A DNA stretch of 64,000 bases from Epiperipatus broadwayi (GCA_028023455.1 JAQFVV010012512.1:3567935-3631934); one strand, 5' to 3'. Positions 9,410-21,979 are shown, counted from the stretch's first letter. Translations and numbers: made by a program. The notes: generated by a model not told the origin, from the letters alone.

Positions 9410-10090
9410 TTACAAATATACTGATATAAATTCTTTATCCAAATCTTTTGCATAGCGCATTACCTTTCTCACCCATCTTGTTACCTGCCCTTTACTCATA
9501 ACCCAATTAAATACTATTTTAGCTATTCTTTTATCATCCATAAACTGCAATCTACCAAACATTTTCATTTTACTTTTTGCATCTCTCATATGAAAACTTG
9601 ACCATCCCATTTCTCCTTGAATTGCCTCCCTTGCTGTCCATACTTCTGCATCCAATGCATGTCTTCCTACTTCCCTTTGAGCTTTTTCTAAATAATCTAA
9701 TATCTTTTTACTAACATATAATGCATCATTACCATATGTTAACCCTGCTACTGCAACTCCTTTCCATATAATTCTAGCTACATCATATTTATTATATGAA
9801 AATACTGTTAATTTCTTTATCAATCCCTTTCTTTTCTTTGCTTCATTTATCAATTTTTTCTCCCATTCATCCAAATAATTTTTCTGATTACTTAAAATAA
9901 TTCCCAAATAACTATATCTATTCACCACACTTAACTTAATATCTCCCAATAAAAATTCTACATCTTCTTCTTCCTCAGTATTAACCATCATTATATTTGA
10001 TTTTTCTTCACTAAATTTAATCCCCATCTCTTTACCCACCCTTGCACATGTCCTCAGCATAACTTCCATATCTTCTTTTTTTCTGCACAC
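9410..10090 (-). pseudogene. LINE RT thumb and linker
   Basis: 226 codons continuing the RT protein in the next frame. Landmarks shared with the other copy at 40857-41471 and 41641-41910 are GIKFSEEKS (GLxxNxxK-like region after FADD), YSYLGIILSNQ (the YLG motif of the RT thumb), KAQREVGRHALDA and KMKMFGRLQFMDD. The frame ends at 9410 by a one-base deletion in the codons for VYLNKRWDD; the other copy continues through this point. Past the break the protein resumes as KRWDDCV and leads to the C-terminal zinc motif. Confidence 0.75.
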
Positions 10091-10947
10091 AAAAATATAT
10101 CATCTGCAAAAAAAAGACCTGACAAAATATATACTCCCTTACTACCTATTAACGGTATCTCTATCCCTCTTCCTAATCTTTCTATTGCTCTTTCCATTTC
10201 ACTCAAATACAACACAAACAAAATAGGTGACATAGGGCATCCTTGCCTTAGTCCCACACCATTTTTAACTTTAATTGATTCTATATTCTCTAATTGATAT
10301 ATATAATAATTATTTTCATATAATTTCTTAATAATATCTATTAAAGCTTCATCCATTCCCAAATTTGCTAAACTTATCCATAATCTATTTCTATTTACTC
10401 TATCATATGCCTTCTCTATATCTATAAAACTCATATATAACTGTTTATCTGCATTCCTACTCATATCCATAAGTTGTGTAACTACAAATAAACTATCTCC
10501 TATACGCCTATCTAATCTAAAACCTCCTTGCATTTCACCCACTACATTATTCCCTTCCATCCATTTTACAACTTTACTAGCCACCATATACGAGAAAACT
10601 TTATATAAAACTGATGTTACCGCTATCGGTCTATAATTATTCAACTTTCTATGATCCTTACCCTTTCCTTTAAATAATAACCTTACTCTTGTATTACTCC
10701 AACTACTTGGGAAAACTCTATTCTGTGCCATTTTATTAAAACAGGATAATAACTTTACTTTTGCCCTATATCCTAAATTTATTACCATCTCTGCTGCCCA
10801 TCCATCTAAACCTCTTGCCTTCCCACTTTTCAATTTCTTCTCTACCTCATTTAGTTCATTTTCTGAAAAACTAATATTCCCATTACTATATTCTTTCATA
10901 TTTTCTAATATTCTATCATTCACATCTAACATCTTTTCTATATTCAT
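10054..10947 (-). pseudogene. LINE reverse transcriptase core
   Basis: 297 codons containing the RT palm. In order: KLKSGKARGLDGWAAEMV, RLLFKGKGKDHRKLNNYRPI (RT motif with NYRPI), a FIDIEKAYDRVNR motif with the first catalytic Asp, GLRQGCPMSPILF (the RQGCPLSP box) and FFADDIFLC (catalytic FADD). These are the signature residues of LINE reverse transcriptases and none is missing. The frame leaves the consensus just after FADD at a run of seven A (about 10081), where one extra A shifts into the frame of 9410-10090. The other copy reads on without the shift, so a single-base error or sequencing slip would explain it. Confidence 0.85.
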
Positions 10948-12299
10948 TACATAACTATTCTCTCTAAATCTTCTCTAGAACTACACTCAGTTCCCCCATC
11001 ATCTAGTAATACTAACTCTCTCTCCCCTACATTTCTCCTTTTAATATAATTCCAAAATTTTTTACTTCCATCTCTTCCACTTTTATTAATATCCTCCAAC
11101 AATTTCCTATTCAATTTCATTCTCTCTCTATAAATATCTATTTTAGCCAACTTCTTCTTTTCTAAGTACTTTTCCCACTTAGCATTAATATCTTTTTCAC
11201 TTTCCTTATTCTTAATAGCACACTTATATTCTCTACATGCTTCTTTCTTTTCTTTTACACTTTTACTAATTTTAATTTTTTTATTACTTTTATTCTTTTC
11301 AATATTCTCACCTAAAACCCTATTTGCAACTTTTTCTACTTCCTTACACCAATCCTTATACTCATCCCCAACCCACTCTTCCATTATTTCTTCAACTTGT
11401 ATTTTATACTCTTCCAACTTATTCTTATCATTTACTCTCCATCCATATCTTTCACTATTATTTCTACTTTTATTTCTATTCTCCATCACATTACTAACCA
11501 TTTCAATTACAATGAAATTATGATCACTAGTGCATACTTTTTCTTCATTATCAAATACCTTAATTTTACGTATTTTATTTATTCCCTCTTTCTCTACCAA
11601 TACATAATCTATTGTGTGAAATATATTATTTCTGGACCATGTGTATTGTCCCTCATAAATATTTAATAAATTTCCAATACTCAAATTCACTTTCTGACAA
11701 AAATTCTTCAAAAGCTGTCCATTTTTATTATCTACATCATCAATTTCTTCAATATGTCCATTCATATCCCCTATAACCATTATTCTCTTCCCCTTTTCTT
11801 TAAAACTTTGTATATACTTAACTAAACATTCGTATATGTTACTATTCCACTCCAATATAATTTGACTATCTCCAGTAGCTATATAAACTATAGCCACCAT
11901 CCATTCTTGTCTACCCAACCTTATTTCAAACCACAAGTGTTCTTGACATTTAACAATATTTAAATATTTTTTTGATATAACACCTATACCACCACCCTTT
12001 TTTTCTTTTCCTTTTCTATTTATACCCTGCCATACCAACTGTTCCAAAATAGGTTATTCTTCTTCTTCTCTTAAATGTGTTTCCACTACTGCTAATACCT
12101 CAAGCTCTTCATTTTCAATTGTTTTTTTAAATTCCATCCACTTTTCTGGTTTCCTACCACCTTGCATATTCAAAAACCCAATTTTAACACTTTCTTCTTT
12201 CCTAACTACTCTTTTATAAATTCTTTTAATTCTTTCTTCTCCATTACATTTATAAATTACTTTCTTACCATTAATTTTACAAACCCATTCCTTCTCCAT
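10947..12299 (-). pseudogene. LINE APE endonuclease part, one in-frame stop
   Basis: Encodes the apurinic-like endonuclease that nicks target DNA. From the N terminus: KIGFLNMQGG and VLAVVETHL (the Asn and Glu of the active site), GGGIGVIS, VIGDMNGHI (the GDxN motif), FHTIDYVL, and TSDHNFIVIE (the terminal SDH). All main catalytic motifs are present. The frame is broken by a TAA at about 12054-12056 between HLREEEE and the next in-frame codons. It ends at 10947 in a TAA that overlaps the ATG of the next frame. Comparison with the copy near 40250 shows this end results from a 7-nt deletion, not from a natural gene boundary. A lysine-rich linker (residues about 200-340) separates the nuclease from the RT region. 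Confidence 0.8.
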
Positions 12300-12390
12300 A
12301 TCTATATTTATATCAAAATCAAATTCCTTTTGCTTACTTCTTATATTCCATCCATTCTTTTTAATAATATTACAATTTAAAAACCCACCC

Positions 12391-13307
12391 CCCTTTATAA
12401 GTTTCCCGAAAAAAATTCTTTATAAATCAGACGTGAAAATCACTTGATACTGCCATCTGGTGTTTATTGATTCTACCATTAATAAAATTATATATATATA
12501 ATTATTTTCTTTTATATAAAGCTAATAAAAATGTTTTGATTTAATATTTCTTTTATATAAAGCTAATAAAAATGTTTTGATTTAGATATAATAGTTATCT
12601 TTATTTTTAGATTTTAAAAAAAAGTCAAAACAAATTTCTTATCTATTTTATATAATACATTCTTCGTAATGAGATGAAACTTTACTCTTGTTTATCTATT
12701 TTAAGCGTATTAATATTTATCTTCTTTATTTTTTAAAGATTATCACTATTTCTGTAATTTTTAGGTTATTTTTACTTCTTCCAAGTGTTTTTAACAAGTT
12801 TGTAGATTATTGTTTTAATTTTAGAATGTTACCTGCCAAGTTCAATATTAATTTTATGTTGCCTGAATAATTATGTGGGTTAGCATTTTGCAATTATAAA
12901 TTGTATCTGCATGTTAGTTAAACAAAGTTTAAAAAGAAAGAACATTTCAATAATTACAGTATACTGTTTGTCACATTGATTTTTTTTTTTTTAATATATT
13001 GATTTTTTTTTTTTCAAATTACTTTCTTTTATTTATGTTTTATATCAACATCGTATTTTATTGGTTATACCAATTCACGTGATACTTTCGTATAGTTTGT
13101 TCAATGAATTATCATAAAATTACAAATACTATTATTTTAATAGTTACTTTTAAATAAAGTTTGTTGTTAGATTATTAAATTTCTATACACATAAACTCCG
13201 TTATGTGGTGTGTAATTGCAACAGCGTGTAATGGTGAAGTTTTTCATCATTAAGTTGTCTATTTCATCTAATGTGATGTGATTTGTTATAGATTTACAAA
13301 TAGATAA
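12391..13307. repeat. AT-rich DNA with a 40-bp tandem duplication
   Basis: Units of about 37 nt, TTCTTTTATATAAAGCTAAT followed by AAAAATGTTTTGATTTA, occur at 12507-12543 and 12547-12584. No gene is recognised in the rest of the interval. Confidence 0.6.
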
Positions 13308-14330
13308 GGCATTTAATATTTATGAGAGAAAAAAATGTTGCAAATTTAAAGTTATTGTTATCTATGGAGGAATGTATGTATGAAGAAATGTTATATATGT
13401 AGGAATGCTATTCTTGAAGGAATATTATGCAGAAAGGAATGTCAGCTGAGGAAGGTATTCTAACAATTATTGCAATGGGGTGCAATCACTGTGGTTTAGA
13501 GAATATAAATACTCTGTAGTAGAGTGAATATTCAGAACCACACAGAACGCAAGAAAATATGAAGCAGTGTAGACACAGAACACTCCAACACAGATGCACC
13601 ATAGTATGTAGCAAGGAATAGATATCACATCAGATAGGATGGATGCTACAGAGGCATAGAATAATCTAATTATGCTTTACAAGCTGACTATTGACAAAGC
13701 ATCTGAGAAGAAGACAGCCTAGTTGCAAAGATGAGCAGCTGGATATTACAAGGGAGGACATTAAACTATACACGGCATTAAACTTGTACATTGTATGTGC
13801 ATATGTATGATATGACTTGCATGTAGTTTTAACGTTAGCCATAGCTGATGGGATGACAGCAGAAATGAGCAGGTGTGGACATGTGTCAAGTACAGTAAAA
13901 TATGAGTCTTCAAGCCAGGATTACCTATAGCAGAACTTACTATTATATAGAAGTAATACAAATTAGAGGCAGCACTATACTAAGCAATCCATACAATCTG
14001 ACAATCATCTGTTGTGTGCATAGAACCTGAGAAGCGATGCCAAGATAAACCGCATATTCCTGTACTAACTTTAATGTATATATAGCTAATAAACATGTTA
14101 AAATATAATTAAAGTTTGTATTATGTATTATAGAGAATACACAGAATTGGCACAATTTGATACAAACACAATTACATAAATTTAACTATATGGAATTCAT
14201 AAAAAAAATTAACAAAAGATGTTAACTATGACAATTTCTTCATAATTAAATTTTATCTGTGTGATGGTATTTTACATTTTAGTTTTTAAAATAAATTGAA
14301 TTAATAACTCTGGGTTATGCTAATTGTAAA
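13308..14330 (+). mobile_element. old repeat split by a possible solo LTR
   Basis: 13308-13360 and 14185-14300 are the two halves of a repeat found unbroken at 18870-19070 (shared blocks ATTTTTGAGAGGAAAAAAATG and TGGAATTCATAAAAAAAA), so about 0.8 kb has been inserted. The insert has a TATAAATA at 13507, an AATAAACAT near 14087 and no long frame, and it opens with several GGAATGT-type repeats, all compatible with an LTR. No convincing terminal TG..CA with target duplication was found, so the LTR call is weak; the insertion itself is better supported. Confidence 0.4.
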
Positions 14331-14528
14331 ATTTCCTGGGTGAAAAGTATATTCTGCCAGATCAGTTGATCTTATTATTTTAATATTTGGTACCCAACTT
14401 ATATGTTAATTTTAATCGTGCCCCTTCTAGTGATGTTTTACAGCCTAATTTTTTCTTTCTATATTTATTTATTTTTTTTGCTGCCAATACGCAACCACAT
14501 GTGTAAATGATAGACAGTTGTTTGAATT

Positions 14529-14732
14529 TTGGACCAGACCAAAAAGGCATTTCTTATACTTTTATCATTTCCTGTATCTTACCTTTGTGAAATAGGATTT
14601 TCTATAATAGCTGCATTGAAGACAAAATATAAGTTTCAACTAAACATAGAAAGAGAACTCACAGTATTAATTTCAAATATAACACCTTTTCATGAAAAAT
14701 TTTGCTCTGCAAGACAGGTTCCAGGAAAATAA
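14529..14732 (+). pseudogene. hAT transposase C-terminal fragment
   Basis: A 67-codon remnant reading SFPVSYLCEIGFSIIAALKT and then KYKFQLNIERELTVLISNI. This is the hallmark of the C-terminal hAT dimerisation domain as found in ZBED5-like transposases: FP(T/S)xYLCExGFS followed by KxK and an arginine/leucine-rich helix. A stop two codons upstream and no recognisable continuation show that only the end of the gene survives. A hAT-like terminal repeat at 16127-16154 may be the right end of the same element. The assignment to hAT is confident; nothing indicates a host-domesticated gene. Confidence 0.72.
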
Positions 14733-14792
14733 ATTTGTTGAATTTTAAATAATTAATATCAAAATATTTTTTGTGTTACTTATACGTATTTA

Positions 14793-15495
14793 CGGTTCTT
14801 GTGAGTTTTCAGGTAAATCAGGATGGCAACCCATATTTTTGATAAATCTATAGTTTTGAGGGCCCCAAAAAATATTTACAAAAAAAAATGCCTGCTAGGA
14901 AAAATCTTATTTAATAATTATATTTTATTTTTTATTACTATTATTTTAAAAAAAAATTATTGTGGAAAAATTAATTAAAAATATTTACAGTTTGTCCTTT
15001 TTTCGGATTAATTTATTAATAGAAAAATGAAATAAATATATATACAATATTTACTACTATTCATGTTGGCAGTGTGTAATTATATTGTGACTGTTAATGC
15101 ACACTTTTCAGGAGAGCAGAATCCCATATCTTTGGAAATAGTCCACTGCATCACATTCTGTGACAAAAAGGTTCCATATTTTTATCATTATGACAATTTA
15201 CCAAAAAAACTGCTGACAAAAGAAACCCTGAATTGAATCAAAGTACGACAATGTTAAATGAATGTTAAACGCGTCTCGTCGTTTGCCATGTTATAAGTAT
15301 AAAAAAAATTGAAATAAAGCTTCTTAATGAAATTTGTCTGAATTTATTTCTTTTTTAAAATTTAACAAGTGATTTATTGATTTTGTTTTAATGTAATGAC
15401 TAACACATCTTAAATAGATTATAGGCCTTCAAAACTGCACATTTATTAAAAATACAGGTTGCCATTTTTGTTTACTTGAAAACTCACAAGTACTG
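14793..15495. mobile_element. mariner/Tc1-type MITE, TA target
   Basis: Terminal inverted repeats of about 39 bp: the left end starts CGGTTCTTGTGAGTTTTCAG and the right end, read inward, CAGTACTTGTGAGTTTTCAA; both continue to ATGGCAACC. TA dinucleotides at 14791-14792 and 15496-15497 flank the element. The interior (about 0.7 kb) is non-coding and AT-rich. TIR plus TA duplication fits the Tc1/mariner class. Confidence 0.75.
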
Positions 15496-15540
15496 TATTT
15501 ACCTATTTTTAAGGGTGACATTTTCTTTTTATATTAACAG

Positions 15541-16038
15541 AATATTGATACTAAAAGGAAATATGCCTATGTGTTTGAAAAGAATGGTTTTTAACAAATG
15601 TGTTTTACCAGTTCTTACTTATGGATCTGAGACTTGGACACTTAATAGAAGAGCAATACAGAGACTTCAGACTACTCAAAGGAGTATGGAGAGATGTATG
15701 TTGGGAGTAACAAGAAGAGATCAAAACACAATGTATGGGTAAGACAACAAACAGGTGTTACTGATCTTATTGAAAAAATTAAAAGATTGAAATGGAGTTG
15801 GGCTGGACATATTGCTAGAAGAAATGATAATAGATGGACAATTGAAATTTTAAACTGGATTCCAAGAGATTGTAAAAGACCCAGAAAGAGACCACATGTG
15901 AGATGGATGGATGAAATAAGAAAATGTGCAGGGGTGTTGTGGAAAAGAGAAGCTAAAGATCGAGAAGATGGATTAAACTTGGAGAGACCTTCATCCTGCA
16001 GTGGATTGATAATGTTTGATGATGATGATGATGATGAT
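15541..16038 (+). pseudogene. RTE-like LINE 3' end with (GAT)n tail
   Basis: 5'-truncated copy of the RTE-like family. It encodes LKGNMPMCLKRMVFNKCVLP, VLTYGSETWTLNRRAIQRLQ, RSMERCMLGV, then after a frameshift near 15715 VRQQTGVTDLIEKIKRLKWS, WAGHIARR, IPRDCKRPRKRPHVRWMDEI and a terminal region ending at a (GAT)n run, 16017-16037. This is the thumb and C-terminal part of RTE reverse transcriptases; the palm is missing. The truncation begins in the NLILKGN segment. Such 3'-anchored fragments with a short microsatellite tail are the usual products of RTE retrotransposition. It lies between the MITE and the hAT end, as part of a nest. Confidence 0.8.
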
Positions 16039-16126
16039 TTATTATTTTGGTTTCAATAATTATTTGTTGTTGACAGTTTTTTTTTGTCTATTTTTTTGTC
16101 TTTGAGTCCCCCTCCCTTTATTATTT

Positions 16127-16154
16127 CTTGCACTCCACAAGTTGAGAATCACTG
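16127..16154 (-). mobile_element. hAT-type terminal repeat
   Basis: Read on the minus strand from 16154: CAGTGATTCTCAACTTGTGG, very like the CAGTGGTTCTCAACC ends of hAT (Charlie-type) elements. The next 8 bases (16155-16162) would be the TSD, but the left end was not found. Confidence 0.5.
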
Positions 16155-16162
16155 TACTGAGT

Positions 16163-18714
16163 ACAGTTATAGATTATGAAGTATTTGGTTTTCCAGTGCA
16201 TGCCACAATTAATATTTTTAAAATTAAATTAATTATTTGAATTAATGTGCAATAAAGAATTGTTTCCCCCCTTCCACCCAGACTGTCTGTAAGAAAGAAC
16301 TTTCATGATCTTAAATTGATTATTGAATTTAAAGTGGTATCATATTAGGTAAATAACATTAGTATTATATTCTAATCCATGCAACAGGTAATATTCTTCC
16401 ATTTATTCTTGGATCATTATATAAAAGTATTTTTGTGAAACAATATAAAAAATATTTTCATGAATTTAAGTACTCATTTTAGAATGACATTCACAATTTA
16501 AAATTATTCTTTATTTCAGAATTCATTCCTAGAGTAGATGGAGAATCTCTTGTAAAGTAGACTATAGACAGGGAGGTCTTTTATTTTGCTAAAGTGTATG
16601 AATTATGCATCTCATATTATTATAACATGAAGATAATAAAAAAATATTTAACAATGCTCCCAAATATTCTGGAAATGCTGTAGCAATATTTTAAGACCAA
16701 TCTGTGTGTTTTCAATTTGCTGCATATGATTATTGAGTCTTGTTGTACGCATATTTATTTGGTGGTTTGTCACATGAAGTAAATGAATAATAAGACTTCT
16801 TTTTTTTTTTTAAAAAAGTAATTTATGGTGAACTTGGACATGGTTTTCATAAGAACAATAGATTATATTTTCTTATAATGATTATCATCCAAAAGATATT
16901 CAAAATAAACTGTAAATCTTAAATGGCTTCATTGGTAAGATATGGCTCAAGATATAACATAGTGTTGATCAAGACAGGTATACCAATGAAAATATGATTG
17001 GCTCTTTCTCCAAACTGTCTCTAGGGCCATCTCTAAATCAATATGTTTGTTATATAATGGCATAGTTTAGCTATTTCCCACAAAATTTTTAAGGTGCTAA
17101 TATGTCTGGCTTGCAAATTATGACATGAAATGTAAGTGTTTTGGATACTTTTATCGATCAACTTCAGGGCTCTCCCTACCATGAAAAAATTTTGCAAAAC
17201 TATTTTAAAATGTTCTAGTGACTCATTGCTTCACTGCCAGACTCTTTTCAGATGTTTCAGTAGCAATTTGCCTAATTTAAAACAAAATTTAATGTTAGCA
17301 TATTGTTCCATCATGAACAGGTTAATCTGGATTAGTTAAATGAATGTCAGTACATTGACTACAAATCAATATTTATGATAGTAATACAATGAAGCTTTCA
17401 CTATTAGGGAGATGAGTTGATGTTCTCACACAAATGCTGAAGCTCTTGGTATCATTTAATGTTTAAATTGCAATTTGAAATGTATTTGTAACTGATAAGA
17501 GAATATTTATCACATGATTTTTTTATTTTTTTTAAACTGCTACAAACAGTATGATTTCTTGACTAAGTCAGTGCTCTCATAAATAATTGTGAATAAAAGT
17601 AATATCTAGTACTAGTGGAAATATTTTGATGGTGCAGTTTTTTGTTGTGATTATAATACAAAGAATAATAATGTTGAAACATTTCCATAGCATTGAATAC
17701 AATACAATTTCTTTATTACAATTTTTAATGTAACTGACAGTTTTGGTTGTTCAGCAGTCTTCCTCAGACCTTATATTCTGTTATACTAAAAACATTAGGA
17801 AATGTTTTTATTGTGGCAGGATTTAACTATTGAGAATGTCTATTAAATAGTTACAATTATTAACTTAGCTTGAAATGGCTACAATGTGGTTTAGTTATGT
17901 AAATGCTACAAGTGTATCTGTTTTATAAAAATATCATTGAATTTTGATTTTTTTATTATAAGCATTAATTACAATATAGCCATAAAATTGCAAAATAAAA
18001 AAATAAAATTTTGTTTAACTGGATTCATTTGATTACTTTTTATAATCCATTATTATAATGAAATAAGTTTGCTTTTTGTTATTGTTGCCATTAGTTACAA
18101 TAAATTTTATAATTTTTCTTTTAAAAATAACAAAAAAATGATCCTTTGAAAAGTTGGAAACAATTATAACCATTTAGACTACAAGCAATGTGAGGTATTA
18201 TTCTACCTGAAAAGGAGGGTATAAAATTTAAATTACATGATTTAAAACTAAAACTAATTTGATTTTTGTAAAATATATCCATACCTAATTAGGAAGGGAC
18301 ACCTGTTCAATTTAAAAAAATAATATGAAATTAGGCATTTGAATATTGATAGCAGTACTAGATAGATACCATTTGCAGCTGTTGCATGTTAATTAAATAA
18401 TTTATAGAACATTGTATTCTGTTATTACAGAAGGTTTTCATAATTATTAATTTTTGTATTAGAATCAGTATAACCAATACAAAAATATTAGTGGATAAAA
18501 AGGATGATAATGCACTTTGCAGTGCCCAAACTGGCTTTCAAAGATAAGTAAGATTATTTTGTAGTGTATTCAAACTGGTATGAATAATTGTAAAATATTT
18601 TGTCTGGAATGTAGGTATGTATGAATTATATACAAATAAAGGTGCAATATTTTTTATTATTGACAGCTTACAAATAGCTAAGTTTTTCATCCAGCTTTAA
18701 AAAATGTAATTATT
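16163..18714. other. anonymous AT-rich DNA
   Basis: No gene, RNA or repeat family recognised. Short ORFs here are chance frames. Confidence 0.4.
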
Positions 18715-19075
18715 TTATATTTATGAGGGGAATTTTTTTTAAAAATTTTAAATTATAAATGATTACTAACATGGAATTCATTTAAAAAATTTCACTGTAC
18801 TCAATATTATCTATGATAGTTTCAATGTGTGCTGAAAATTTTCATTTCAATTTTTAAAAATTTAATCATTTAATATTTTTGAGAGGAAAAAAATGTTTTA
18901 AATTTAATTTTAAATTATAAAAATTTGCCAATGTGGAATTCATAAAAAAAAATATTCATAGTGCATTGTGTTGTCTATGACAATTTCTTCAATATTAAGT
19001 TGTTGTTTTTTTTTTTTTTTTGGGGGGGGGGGGATTTTTCACTTTAATTTTTAAAAAAAAATGAACTAACATCTC
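18715..19075 (+). repeat. two degenerate tandem units of an old repeat
   Basis: Both units contain (G)TGGAATTCAT..AAAAAA, a TCTATGA block and a 'TTTTCA-TTT-AATTTTTAAAA' block; the second (about 18870-19070) is better preserved and matches the split copy at 13308-14330. Its 3' part carries 16 T followed by 12 G at 19006-19033. Confidence 0.5.
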
Positions 19076-21890
19076 TGGATTATCCTGTATAAAACTGACT
19101 ATGAGAAAATCAGGATTTTACTAGGTAAAGGCCTGGATTATAAAATAGTTTGTTGTTTTAGTCCCTGCAACATAAAAATGTTTTTCCACTTCTACCAGGA
19201 TCATAAAAGTATTTTCATAAACTTAAATTGAGTACTAATTTTAAAATGGCAGCCACATTTAAAAATTGATTATTATATTAATATTATCCCATATCATGGT
19301 CTATATCTTACAAATTAGGAAGTGGTAGCAACTCATAAAAGTTAAAACTGCTATTCTCCTCTTCATATTTATTTCAGAGCTCATGCCAAGAATTAATATT
19401 TTAGAGTGTATGTATAGAATTGATAGAAAAACTGTTATGAAATAGAATATAAATTAGTTTTATTAAGACAAGGTATATATATAAAAAAAATAAAGGGTAA
19501 TGAAAAGATTTAAAATTGGCTGTGAGCAGTAATCTAAGGTTTGTACATTTAACATTATCCTAACTGATTGATTGTATTCAAAATTTAATCATCAACAATA
19601 GTACCATGGATACCACCCTCTTAATACACTTTATCCTTGATCTCAATTTTAGAGCTGAAATTAGAAAATATTGAAATATAATGTAGTGTGTGACCCAAAT
19701 ACATAAATACAATTTGTTTATACATGTTAAACATTATAAATATCTGTCAAATGAAAGTGAATTAAAATTTGATTAATAATTATCATATAAAGGAGGTTAA
19801 AATGTTTTATGCAAACAGCGAGGTTATTGACATTTAACAAGTCTTTTTGCTTGTAAATTTGATATTTCAATGTTAAATAAAGCAACAATTATTCAGAAAT
19901 AAAAATTGTATCGATTAACATTATTAATGGAATGGTTGAATATATATAAGCACAGAAAAACTGATTGTTAGAGGTACTTCCATGCTCTTAAGTCAACACT
20001 GATAAGTTTTGTAATACAGATATTTAGTACTATGAGGAGGAAGGGTAATTGCTTTATATCAGTTTTTAGAAATGAAGGAATAATGAGACTCTATCAGAGA
20101 TGACTGCAAATTGATAGTCTGTAGTTTGTGAAGATATGGTATTCAAACACTGACATGACCCAGCTAAGCATGGCAATTCAAACTAATTAACAAAACTGAT
20201 GGATTTTTTTAAATTTTCCTTTGCTGGAAACCAGTCCAAGAAATTTTAGCTCTTAAATCTATTTTATTATAAATAACTAAATATAAAAATAGAAATTATA
20301 AATAACCTTTTTCATATGATCATCTCTTGAATATTTGAAAATGAATTTTAAGATGAGAAACAAAAATAATTAATTAGTCATGACTGTACTTTTTTTATCT
20401 TATATTTATATTTCTGAGTATTTTTTTGTGGTTTATGTAAATGGTTGTGTTAATGGCTTATTCTCCCACTAAAAATAAAGATAACTATTTTTCAAGCATT
20501 AATTGAGTGGCTAGTTGGGTTAGCTATGAGCATAGTATCTATCTGATAAACATCTTTATCCAACTAAATAAAAAAAATGGCAAACTTCTGTTTAAACTCA
20601 AACCTTAGATTAGTCCTCCTTGGCCTTTGGGCCAAGATAGTTATTAATCAATGGAATTTCTAAACCTTATATATAGGTTTACTTACTTTATATTCCCAGC
20701 AAATTATGCATATGATGCACTGCCTTAAGGCATTAGTGTAATCTTTGATTTTATTTATATTTATTTATTTATGTTTCTTTCATACTTGCATTAATTTGCC
20801 TATCATAATTTTCTTATGCAGCTCTTGAGGCTATGTTATTGATCTAATACAACTTTTGATTTTTCTATATACATGGTTTGCATACCATATTTATATGTAT
20901 TCATTGAACTTTTTTTAGTGACATAATTTTATGCTATCATTGATTTCTCTTGCATCTACTCTAAGGTGTAAATAAAGTTTTAATTTTGAAAGTAGAAGGG
21001 GAAAGTGATAAATATTACACCAGTGATAAATGTTGTATCATATTCTCATTTTTGTTTATACAATTACTGTTTTGACACTTACCTGATTAATCTGGGACTT
21101 TTATCCTCTAGCTACTTTTAATTTGATATCCATTTACTAACCTGAATGGCTGCTTGGATTATATACCAGTAAGAAAACTTCCAAGGTCTGCTTAGGATTT
21201 GAAAAAAACTATTCACTTAGTAAGATTTTAAACTCCATGTGGCAGATAAGGGTGTTATTTACCAGACCATGAAATCCAGAAAATAATGATTGTGTTTTAA
21301 AATAATAAAAGAATTGTATTGATTTAATATAATGATGCCATTACTAGATGGTATTTTTGCCTCATTTATTATAATTAATAATGAAGTAGTCTGTCATCGA
21401 GTTTATGAGTTTTGCATATCTAGATCATGGAAAAACAGTGCTTGTCTATTTAATTTTTTTTTTTCATTTCATCATTACTGCAAAATTGATTGCTGACCAA
21501 AAATTTCTCCAAATATATATTGTATGGGGAATTGTCAAAATCTTCCCAGCTAATCGTTCATTTTTTTTAATATTTCATTTTACTACCTTTAAATAAATGG
21601 TATTTCTACATTTCATTTTTTATCGTATTACTAAAACTTGCACTTTTAAAGAAAATGAAAAATTATCTGAAAGTTACAGTGCAGATGGACTATCATTTAG
21701 TCTGAAAATCTTAGTTCAAATTTGTATTCAAATTCAGAAAATTTTTAAAATGTTATAAAATCACTCAAAATGTTACTAATTAATATTTCATAAAATAAAA
21801 AAAAAAACAATAATAATTTAATAAAAAATAAAATAAATCCATTATTTACATTTCTTTGATTACAAAGAATTTTCTTTTTTTCTTTTCATG
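19076..21890. other. anonymous AT-rich DNA
   Basis: I see no gene or repeat that I can support. Confidence 0.4.
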
Positions 21891-21897
21891 TGTCATA

Positions 21898-21976
21898 GCA
21901 TCGGCCGGGAAGCGAATACGCTAACCCGGGACAACTGCTTGTAAAGCAGCTGTGCTGACATCTCGACCACCAAGAA
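21898..21976 (-). other. tRNA-like element, anticodon TAC, degenerate
   Basis: On the minus strand the anticodon arm is GCTGC-TTTACAA-GCAGT (TAC). The T-arm region is expanded by about 6 nt and only four pairs of the acceptor stem remain. Its 3' flank TATGACACATGA is shared with the copy at 55373-55452, so the two are sister copies of one repeat rather than independent tRNA genes. Confidence 0.55.
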
Positions 21977-21979
21977 ATT

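Larger units (their letters stand above)
8769..12390 (-). mobile_element. nearly full-length APE-type non-LTR LINE
   Basis: Minus-strand element of about 3.6 kb. From its 5' end: a G-rich start (near 12390), APE endonuclease, reverse transcriptase, a thumb/linker and a C-terminal CCHC zinc motif, then about 115 bp of 3' untranslated sequence ending in a CATCA repeat at 8769-8790. A second copy lies at 39300-42215. Comparing the two shows only one in-frame stop and three frameshifts in this copy, so it is comparatively young. No target duplication was recognised. The family is APE-bearing and clearly not the RTE-like one; I do not assign a clade. Confidence 0.82.

Noticed and set aside
10945-10950. 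Overlapping TAATG stop-start between the APE and RT frames, resembling the translational coupling known for SART1
   Set aside because: The second copy (about 40235-40290) reads in frame through this point, with seven more bases. The overlap in the first copy is the result of a frameshifting deletion.
13365-14175. Definite solo LTR
   Set aside because: I could not find TG..CA ends with a matching 4-6-bp duplication; kept only as a possible LTR.
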